From positions 1 to 13,593 of the forward strand of contig CALKVF010000013.1 of the NCBI GenBank assembly GCA_937996535.1: a stretch of DNA of 13,593 bases, in the 5' to 3' direction. The translations under genes were made by a program, and so were the position numbers. Positions within the stretch are counted from its first letter, which is position 1, and every line of letters begins with the position of its first letter. This DNA comes from an uncultured Novosphingobium sp. (GTDB lineage Bacteria; Pseudomonadota; Alphaproteobacteria; Sphingomonadales; Sphingomonadaceae). The notes below the pieces were generated by a model. It did no database searches, had not been told where the DNA came from, and saw only the letters and a list, made by a program, of their open reading frames with translations. Shown here piece after piece: positions 1 to 5,518 of this stretch.

Positions 1-416
1 CGCCCACGGCCTATGCCGTGGCCAAAGCCGGGGTGCTGCACCTGACCAAGTGCGCCGCAACCGACCTTGCCCAGCACGGCATCCGCGTCAACGCGGTCCA
101 GCCGGGCTTCATCAACACCAACATCTTCACGGCCTCGATGGAAATGCCCGAGGACAAGGTCGATTTTGCCAAGGCGATGATCGCCCAGCTTTCGAGCCAT
201 GCCCAGCCGGTGGCGCGCGGCGGCCAGCCTGACGATATCGCCAATGCCGTGGCCTTCCTGTGCAGCGCCGAGGCCGGGTTCATGACCGGCACGTCGATGA
301 TCGTCGATGGCGGGATCACGGTTGGTCCGCGCCACGCCTGGGATCCCGAAGCGCCGGGGATGTTCGATACTCTACAGGCCATGGCGGAAGGGACGCTGCC
401 GGGCGCGGCCCAGTGA
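1..416 (+). CDS. Short-chain dehydrogenase/reductase (SDR), 3' part only
   Basis: The gene runs in from beyond the left edge; the reading frame has codons beginning at position 3 and gives 137 visible C-terminal residues. The first visible codons spell PTAYAVAK, which contains the classical SDR catalytic Tyr-x-x-x-Lys. It is followed by the conserved NAVQPG segment after the active site and by the family's C-terminal signature TGTSMIVDGG. The Rossmann glycine motif and the catalytic serine lie outside the window. SDRs of this type use NAD(H) or NADP(H) to interconvert hydroxyl and keto groups. The last codons overlap the start of the transporter gene by 4 nt, so the two are very probably one transcript. 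As the first visible member of the cluster with an ACAD10/11-like pair, it could form or oxidise the hydroxyl group the kinase acts on, as the SDR LvaD does in levulinate catabolism; that role is inference. The family call is secure, the substrate unknown. Confidence 0.93.
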   Translation, partial: PTAYAVAKAGVLHLTKCAATDLAQHGIRVNAVQPGFINTNIFTASMEMPEDKVDFAKAMIAQLSSHAQPVARGGQPDDIANAVAFLCSAEAGFMTGTSMIVDGGITVGPRHAWDPEAPGMFDTLQAMAEGTLPGAAQ

Positions 417-1843
417 GCGCCGCCGCCCCGCCCGCCGGCAAGCTGCCCACGCGGCTGGCCTTTTTCCACGGGCTGGGTTCGATTGCTTTCGGGATCAAGG
501 ACAACGGCTTTTCGACCTTCCTGCTGTTGTTCTATAATCAGGTGCTGGGGATGGACCCGCGCATGGTCAGCCTGGCGCTGATGGTTGCGCTGATGATCGA
601 CGGGCTGGCCGATCCGCTGATCGGCTACCTGTCGGACCGCACTTACACCCGCTGGGGCCGCCGTCTGCCGTGGCTTTATCTCGCCCCGATCCCGCTGGCG
701 CTGGTCTGGACCACGCTGTGGGCGCAGCAATCCCAGCCGGGCTTCTGGGGGCTGGTCGGCATGGCGGTGGGCGTGCGGATGCTGCTGTCGTGCTGCGAGG
801 TGCCCTCGGTCGCGCTGGTTCCCGAGCTTACCCGCGACTATGACGAGCGCACCACCTTGATGCGCTATCGCTTCCTGTTCGGCTGGGGCGGCGGACTGCT
901 GGTGCTGTTCCTCGCCTATGACGTGTTCCTCAAGAACGGGCTGCTCGATGCCGAGGGCTATCACGCCTATGGCCAGTTCGGGGCTGTGGTCATGGCAGCC
1001 ACGGTGCTGATCTCCGCGCTGGCGCAGCATCGCCGGGTGGCGGGCTATCCGCCGCGCCCGCAAAGCCCGTTCCGCCTGTCGGTCGCCTTTGCCGAGCTGA
1101 AGGAAAGCTTCTCGCACCGCGCGTTCCTGATTCTGGTCGCGGGCGGGGGGCTGGCCTATGTCAGCCAGGGCATCACCTTCTCGATCAGCAACTACCTTTA
1201 CCTGTTCATCTGGCGCTTTGGCCCTGGGGAAATGGCGCTGATCCCGCTGGTGCTGTTTGCCAGCGTGGTGACCTGTTTCCTTGGCCTCGGGCCGCTGCAC
1301 CGCCGCTGGGGCAAGCGCGACACGGCAGTGGTCACCGCCCTGCTCGGCGCCGCGCTCTGGGTGCTGCCGTTCTTCCTGCGGCTCGCCGGGTTCTGGCCCG
1401 AGGTGGCGACCCCGGCTTCGACCCGGCCGCTGCTGGTGCTGATGTATCTCTCCAACGTGTTCAGCGTGAGCGCGATGATCTCGGCCAGCTCGATGGTCGC
1501 CGACGTGGTCGAGGCTTCGGAGGAGCGCACCGGACGGCGCAGCGAGGGCGCGTTCTTTGCCGGCAACATGTTCATGCAGAAAAGCGCCAGCGGTCTCGGA
1601 ATCTTCGTTACCGGTCAGTTGCTGGCCTTTGCCGGGCTGGCCGGAAAGGCCCGTCCCGGCGAAGTTGCCGATGGCGTGATTGACAGCCTGTCGCTGACCT
1701 ATGCGCTGATCGTGGTGCTGTTTGCGCTGGGCATGGCGGCGGTGCTGCGGCGCTTCCCGATCACCCGCGCCGACCACGAGGCACGGCTGGCCGCGCTGGC
1801 GGCGGCGCGCACCAGCATCGATGGCGGCGGGATGCATCCGTGA
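413..1843 (+). CDS. GPH/MFS_2-type cation:solute symporter
   Basis: This is a 476-residue inner-membrane transporter with about 12 hydrophobic segments. The start is GTG at 413, which overlaps the SDR stop in a GTGA arrangement; the open frame continues upstream to 260, but that would overlap the SDR gene by about 150 nt. The diagnostic MFS_2 (glycoside-pentoside-hexuronide symporter) motif is present at residues 67-84: DPLIGYLSDRT followed by RWGRR. The second family signature, an ADVVEASEERTGRRSEG segment followed by a lysine in a membrane helix, lies at about residues 350-380. Members bring in sugars, uronides and other small organics with protons or sodium, and many uncharacterised relatives accompany catabolic operons rather than sugar genes. 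Its overlap with the SDR and position before the acyl-CoA dehydrogenase suggest it imports the compound degraded by the cluster. Substrate and coupling ion are not readable. The C-terminal tail after the last helix is cytoplasmic-looking and charged. Confidence 0.88.
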   Translation: MSAAAPPAGKLPTRLAFFHGLGSIAFGIKDNGFSTFLLLFYNQVLGMDPRMVSLALMVALMIDGLADPLIGYLSDRTYTRWGRRLPWLYLAPIPLALVWTTLWAQQSQPGFWGLVGMAVGVRMLLSCCEVPSVALVPELTRDYDERTTLMRYRFLFGWGGGLLVLFLAYDVFLKNGLLDAEGYHAYGQFGAVVMAATVLISALAQHRRVAGYPPRPQSPFRLSVAFAELKESFSHRAFLILVAGGGLAYVSQGITFSISNYLYLFIWRFGPGEMALIPLVLFASVVTCFLGLGPLHRRWGKRDTAVVTALLGAALWVLPFFLRLAGFWPEVATPASTRPLLVLMYLSNVFSVSAMISASSMVADVVEASEERTGRRSEGAFFAGNMFMQKSASGLGIFVTGQLLAFAGLAGKARPGEVADGVIDSLSLTYALIVVLFALGMAAVLRRFPITRADHEARLAALAAARTSIDGGGMHP

Positions 1844-1847
1844 CCGC

Positions 1848-1863
1848 TTAACCGATCGATTAA
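1848..1863. promoter_or_regulatory. AT-rich near-palindrome, candidate operator
   Basis: The 16-bp sequence TTAACCGATCGATTAA is a palindrome with a single mismatched pair (1852 against 1859). It starts four bases after the transporter stop codon and about 75 bp before the acyl-CoA dehydrogenase start, and is notably AT-rich for this DNA. It could bind a dimeric regulator such as a TetR-family protein, which commonly controls acyl-CoA catabolic genes, but no regulator gene is visible and this is inference. The rest of the 95-bp gap (1844-1938) holds two adjacent copies of ACTCGA(G/C) at 1901-1914 and the ribosome-binding site AGGAAAGGA at 1921-1929. I could not pick out a convincing -35/-10 pair. 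Confidence 0.35.
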
Positions 1864-1938
1864 AGACCTTGGCGCGGCCCCGTGGCCGTGGCAGTGAAGC
1901 ACTCGAGACTCGACAGTATCAGGAAAGGAACAGGCAGC

Positions 1939-3225
1939 ATGGATTTCGATCCCACCGACCGGCAGGTCTATTGGCGTGACCGCGTTCGTGACTTCATCGA
2001 AGACCACGTTCGTCCCCGCCAGGGCGATTACAAGAAGCAGGACGCCGAAGGCGAACGCTGGAAGGTGCTGCCGGTTGTCGAAGAGGAAAAGGCCCGCGCC
2101 AAGGCGGCCGGGATCTGGAACCTGTTCATGCCGCCGCGCAACGACGGCCACCACCACGTCGAAGAAAGCTTCCAGTTCGAAGGTCCGGGCCTGACCAACC
2201 TCGAATATGCGCTCTGCGCCGAAGAAATGGGCCGCGTCGGCTTTGCCTCGGAAGTGTTCAACTGCTCGGCCCCCGATACCGGCAACATGGAAGTGCTGCA
2301 TCGCTACGGCACGCTGGAGCAGAAGGAACGCTGGCTGAAACCGCTGATGAACGGCGAAATCCGCTCTGCCTTCCTGATGACCGAACCGCAGGTCGCCTCC
2401 TCGGACGCCACCAACGTCGAATGTTCGATCCGCCGCGAAGGCGATGAATATGTGCTCAACGGCACCAAGTGGTGGTCGTCGGGCGCGGGCGATCCGCGCT
2501 GCAAGATCGCGATCGTCATGGGCAAGACCGACTTCGAGGCGAAGAAGCACCAGCAGCAGTCGATGGTGCTGATGGAACTCGATGCCCCGGGCGTCGAAAT
2601 CGTCCGCCACCTGCCGGTGTTCGGCTATGACGATGCGCCGCACGGCCACATGGAAATCAAGCTCAACAACGTGCGCATCCCGGCCAGCAACATGCTGCTG
2701 GGCGAAGGCCGCGGGTTCGAGATCGCGCAGGGCCGCCTCGGGCCGGGCCGCATCCACCACTGCATGCGCACCATCGGCGTCGCCGAAGAGGCGCTGTCGA
2801 AGATGGTGCGGCGCCTGCAGTCGCGCGTGGCCTTCGGCAAGCCGCTGTCCTCGCACTCGGTGTGGGAACAGCGCATCGCCGAAGCCCGCATCGACATCGA
2901 ATGCTCGCGCCTGCTGTGCCTCAAGGCTGCCGACATGATGGACAAGGTCGGTAACAAGGCTGCTCAGGGCGAAATCGCGATGATCAAGATCCAGGCCCCG
3001 CGCATGGCGCTCAAGATCATCGATGATGCAATCCAGGCCCACGGCGGCGGCGGCGTTTCGGAAGACTTTGGCCTGGCCAAGTCCTATGCCGGGATCCGCA
3101 CCCTGCGCATCGCCGACGGCCCGGACGAAGTCCACGCCCGTTCGATCGCGCGGATGGAATTTGGCAAGCACGCGCCGCAGGGCGATGCCGGGCTCAGCTC
3201 GGGCGACCTGGGCGTTTCGCGCTGA
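1939..3225 (+). CDS. Acyl-CoA dehydrogenase, ACAD10/11 (LvaC)-like
   Basis: A 428-residue flavoprotein of the acyl-CoA dehydrogenase family. The ATG at 1939 was chosen because the purine-rich AGGAAAGGA lies just upstream; an in-frame GTG at 1882 has no such support. The N-terminal helical domain spans about residues 1-140. The flavin/substrate motif FLMTEP and the NGTKWWSSGA segment follow at 145-184, then the beta domain, and the C-terminal helical domain with QAHGGGGVSEDFGLA at 366-380. Ordinary members carry a catalytic Glu in a Tyr-Glu-Gly segment; here the corresponding stretch is IADGPDEVH (391-399), so Asp393 replaces it. That substitution and the motif are typical of the ACAD10/11 branch as I recall it. 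With the kinase at 4397-5476 it forms the two halves of the animal ACAD10/11 fusion. In the analogous LvaA/LvaC pair the dehydrogenase-like enzyme converts 4-phosphoacyl-CoA onward to a 3-hydroxyacyl-CoA. Subfamily is confident; the exact substrate is not. Confidence 0.92.
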   Translation: MDFDPTDRQVYWRDRVRDFIEDHVRPRQGDYKKQDAEGERWKVLPVVEEEKARAKAAGIWNLFMPPRNDGHHHVEESFQFEGPGLTNLEYALCAEEMGRVGFASEVFNCSAPDTGNMEVLHRYGTLEQKERWLKPLMNGEIRSAFLMTEPQVASSDATNVECSIRREGDEYVLNGTKWWSSGAGDPRCKIAIVMGKTDFEAKKHQQQSMVLMELDAPGVEIVRHLPVFGYDDAPHGHMEIKLNNVRIPASNMLLGEGRGFEIAQGRLGPGRIHHCMRTIGVAEEALSKMVRRLQSRVAFGKPLSSHSVWEQRIAEARIDIECSRLLCLKAADMMDKVGNKAAQGEIAMIKIQAPRMALKIIDDAIQAHGGGGVSEDFGLAKSYAGIRTLRIADGPDEVHARSIARMEFGKHAPQGDAGLSSGDLGVSR

Positions 3226-3246
3226 CCGCATGAATGACGAATACCG

Positions 3247-3277
3247 CTCCCGCCGCGTGGTGACCCACCGGCGGGAG
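3247..3277 (+). promoter_or_regulatory. Hairpin overlapping the ADH ribosome-binding site
   Basis: In the gap between the acyl-CoA dehydrogenase and alcohol dehydrogenase genes, CTCCCGCC (3247-3254) pairs perfectly with GGCGGGAG (3270-3277). The stem continues inward with 3255/3269 and, after one bulged base (3256), GTGG (3257-3260) with CCAC (3265-3268), leaving a TGAC tetraloop. That makes about 13 base pairs with a single bulge. The 3' arm contains most of the Shine-Dalgarno-like run GGGAGGGG (3273-3280) for the next gene, so folding would hide it. There is no U-tract, so it is not a classical intrinsic terminator. It may tune translation within the operon or act as an mRNA processing or stability element; which is not decidable here. 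Confidence 0.55.
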
Positions 3278-3285
3278 GGGATGTG

Positions 3286-4389
3286 ATGGAGAGAATGATG
3301 AAGGCAGCAATCCTTGAGCAATCCGGCAAGCCGCTGGTCATCGACCAGGTCAGCATTGCCAAGCCCGGCCCGCACGAAGTGCTGATCCGCACCGCGGCCT
3401 GCGGGCTGTGCCATTCGGACCTGCACTTCATCGAAGGCACCTATCCGCACGCTATGCCCTGCGTCCCCGGCCACGAAGCCGCCGGCATCGTCGAGGCGGT
3501 CGGCAGCGAGGTCCGCACGGTCAAGGTCGGCGATGCCGTGGTCACCTGCCTTTCGGCGTTCTGCGGACACTGCGAATTCTGCGTCACCGGGCGCATGTCG
3601 CTGTGCCTGGGCGGTGATACCCGCCGCAAGCCGGGCGAGCCCCCGCGCCTCACCCGCACCAGCGATGGCGCGGTGGTGAACCAGATGCTCAACCTCTCGG
3701 CCTTTGCTGAAATGATGCTGGTGCACGAACACGCCTGCGTTGCGATCAACCCCGAAATGCCGCTCGACCGGGCCGCCGTGATCGGCTGCGCGGTGACCAC
3801 GGGCGCGGGCGCGGTGTTCAATGCGTGCGAGCTGACCCCCGGTGAAACCGTGGCCGTGGTCGGCTGCGGCGGGGTTGGTCTCGCCACGATTAACGCCGCC
3901 AAGATCGCCGGGGCGGGGCGCATCATCGCCGCCGACCCGATGCCCGAAAAGCGCGAACTCGCGATCAAGCTCGGCGCGACCGACGTGATCGATGCATCAT
4001 CGCCCGATGCCGCCCAGCAGATCCTTGAACTGACCAAGGGCGGGGTCGATCATGCGATCGAGGCCGTGGGCCGTCCGGCCTCGGCACAGCTCGCGGTCAG
4101 CTCGCTGCGCCGCGGCGGCACCGCCACGATCCTCGGGATGCTGCCGCTCAACGAGAAGGTCGGGCTGGGCGCGATGGAACTACTTTCGGGCAAGAAGCTG
4201 CAAGGCTCGATCATGGGCGGCAACCGCTTCCCGGTCGATCTGCCGCGGCTGGTCGATTTCTACATGCGCGGGATGCTCGACCTCGACACCATCATCGCCG
4301 AGCGCATCCCGCTTGAGGCGATCAACGAAGGCTTCGACAAGATGAAGGCGGGGCATTCGGCCCGCTCGGTCATCGTGTTCGATCAGTGA
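3286..4389 (+). CDS. Zn-dependent medium-chain alcohol dehydrogenase
   Basis: A 367-residue medium-chain dehydrogenase (counted from ATG 3286). Catalytic zinc ligands are Cys42, His63-Glu64 (within GHEAAG) and Cys168. The structural zinc lobe is complete with Cys93, Cys96, Cys99 and Cys107. The Rossmann motif GCGGVG occupies 193-198, and Asp217 at the end of the following strand favours NAD over NADP. The longer loop between the zinc lobe and the second domain (about 110-140) resembles class III-type ADHs (formaldehyde or NDMA-dependent relatives). It reversibly oxidises an alcohol to an aldehyde or ketone. Several starts are possible: GTG 3283, ATG 3286, 3295 and 3298; 3286 sits 5 nt after GGGAGGGG, while 3298 would give the family-typical MKAAIL N-terminus. 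The kinase gene follows 7 nt after the stop. In this cluster it probably prepares or oxidises an alcohol intermediate; which one is unknown. Confidence 0.92.
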   Translation: MERMMKAAILEQSGKPLVIDQVSIAKPGPHEVLIRTAACGLCHSDLHFIEGTYPHAMPCVPGHEAAGIVEAVGSEVRTVKVGDAVVTCLSAFCGHCEFCVTGRMSLCLGGDTRRKPGEPPRLTRTSDGAVVNQMLNLSAFAEMMLVHEHACVAINPEMPLDRAAVIGCAVTTGAGAVFNACELTPGETVAVVGCGGVGLATINAAKIAGAGRIIAADPMPEKRELAIKLGATDVIDASSPDAAQQILELTKGGVDHAIEAVGRPASAQLAVSSLRRGGTATILGMLPLNEKVGLGAMELLSGKKLQGSIMGGNRFPVDLPRLVDFYMRGMLDLDTIIAERIPLEAINEGFDKMKAGHSARSVIVFDQ

Positions 4390-4396
4390 GGACGCA

Positions 4397-5476
4397 ATGA
4401 GCCAGGCACCTGCAATCAACGCCGAAGCGGATTTCGTGGGCACGGTCGAGCCGGAAGGCGCCGACCGGCTCGACACGGCCAAGCTGACCGAGTGGATGGA
4501 GGCCAATGTCGCGGGCTTCAAGGGTCCGCTCAAGCTGACCAAGTTCAAGGGCGGGCAATCGAACCCGACCTACAAGATCGAGGCGCCGAGCGGCAACTAC
4601 GTGCTGCGGCGCAAGCCGTTCGGCCCGCTGCTGCCCTCGGCCCACGCGGTCGATCGCGAATACAAGGTCCAGGCCGCGCTCGCCAAGGCCGGCTGGACCG
4701 TGGCGCCGCAATACGGCCTGTGCACCGATGACAGCGTGGTCGGCAGCTGGTTCTACGTGATGGGCATGGTCGATGGCCGGACCATCTGGGACGGGGCGAT
4801 GCCCAATGACGCGCCGGCCTACCGCCGTGCGACCTACGATGCGATGATCGACACGCTGGCCGGCCTGCACGCGGTTGATGTCGAGCAGGCGGGGCTGTCG
4901 GACTATGGCAAGCCGGGCAACTATTTCGGCCGTCAGGTCGAACGCTGGACCAAGCAATACAAGCTGGCGGAAACCGAGCACATGGAATCGATGGAGCGCC
5001 TGATCGCGTTCCTTGGTCAAACCCTGCCCGAACAGACCCGCACCAGCGTGGTCCACGGCGATTACCGGATCGATAACATGATCTGGTCACATGCCGAGCC
5101 CAAGGTGCTGGCCGTGCTCGACTGGGAACTGTCGACGCTGGGCGATCCGCTGGCCGACTTCACCTATGTCGCGATGGCCTGGGTGACCGAGAACGGCGGC
5201 CGTTCGGGCGTGATGGACCTTGATCGCAAGGCGCTGGGCATTCCCGAGCTGGATGAAGTGGTCGAACGCTATTGCGCCGCTACCGGCCGCACCAGCGTGC
5301 CCGACATGAACTGGTACTTCGCCTACAACTTCTTCCGCCTGGCCGGGATCATGCAGGGCATCAAGAAGCGGGTGATCGACGGCACAGCCAGTTCGGCCCA
5401 TGCCAAGGCGATGTCAGAACGCGTCCAGCCGCTGGCGGACAAGGCGTGGGAATTCGCGGTCAAGGCCGGAGCCTGA
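4397..5476 (+). CDS. APH-fold phosphotransferase, ACAD10/11 kinase-domain (LvaA)-like
   Basis: A 359-residue soluble kinase of the aminoglycoside phosphotransferase (APH/ChoK) fold. The start is ATG 4397, with TGAGGAC overlapping the previous stop as ribosome-binding site. The N lobe has GGQSNPTY (52-59) and YVLRRKPFGPLLPSAHAVDRE (68-88, key residues Arg71, Arg72, Lys73), a signature of the ACAD10/11-type branch rather than of antibiotic kinases. The catalytic loop is HGDYRIDN with Asp222 and Asn227, and the metal-binding Asp242 lies in VLDWELSTLGDP. Relatives phosphorylate the 4-hydroxyl of 4-hydroxyacyl-CoAs: the animal ACAD10/11 N-terminal domain does so and LvaA does so in levulinate use. 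Pairing with the dehydrogenase two genes upstream supports the same job here. No LvaB-like small partner is visible between the genes. It should not be annotated as a drug-resistance gene. Confidence 0.9.
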   Translation: MSQAPAINAEADFVGTVEPEGADRLDTAKLTEWMEANVAGFKGPLKLTKFKGGQSNPTYKIEAPSGNYVLRRKPFGPLLPSAHAVDREYKVQAALAKAGWTVAPQYGLCTDDSVVGSWFYVMGMVDGRTIWDGAMPNDAPAYRRATYDAMIDTLAGLHAVDVEQAGLSDYGKPGNYFGRQVERWTKQYKLAETEHMESMERLIAFLGQTLPEQTRTSVVHGDYRIDNMIWSHAEPKVLAVLDWELSTLGDPLADFTYVAMAWVTENGGRSGVMDLDRKALGIPELDEVVERYCAATGRTSVPDMNWYFAYNFFRLAGIMQGIKKRVIDGTASSAHAKAMSERVQPLADKAWEFAVKAGA

Positions 5477-5489
5477 CCGCGTGATGGGC

Positions 5490-5518
5490 GGACCGGCGGG
5501 TCTAGAACCTGCCGGTCC
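5490..5518. terminator. Hairpin at convergent kinase/protease junction
   Basis: Bases 5490-5501 pair with 5507-5518 (GGACCGGC with GCCGGTCC as the outer 8 bp, then one G-T wobble and three more pairs), giving a 12-bp GC-rich stem and a 5-base loop. It starts 13 nt after the kinase stop and overlaps the last codons of the convergent protease gene, whose TAG stop (5502-5504, minus strand) lies in the loop. Neither side has a run of T residues, so efficiency as a Rho-independent terminator is uncertain. The placement between two converging genes makes a bidirectional terminator or 3'-end stabiliser the best reading. Confidence 0.5.

Noticed and set aside
11..1837. 608-residue open frame on the minus strand opposite the SDR and transporter
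   Set aside because: Its translation is low-complexity, rich in His, Gln, Arg and Gly with no domain, and lies antisense to two clearly real genes; this is the usual by-product of GC-rich third positions.
1848..1863. CtrA binding site (TTAA-N7-TTAA)
   Set aside because: The two TTAA elements are 8 bases apart, not 7, and the context is a catabolic gene; the palindrome reading fits better.
1699..3732. 677-residue minus-strand open frame across transporter, dehydrogenase and ADH genes
   Set aside because: It crosses three real genes and the hairpin region, and shows composition typical of antisense shadow frames with no recognisable motif.
4397..5476. Aminoglycoside resistance gene
   Set aside because: It has the APH fold, but the N-lobe signature and the neighbouring acyl-CoA dehydrogenase place it with ACAD10/11-type metabolic kinases.
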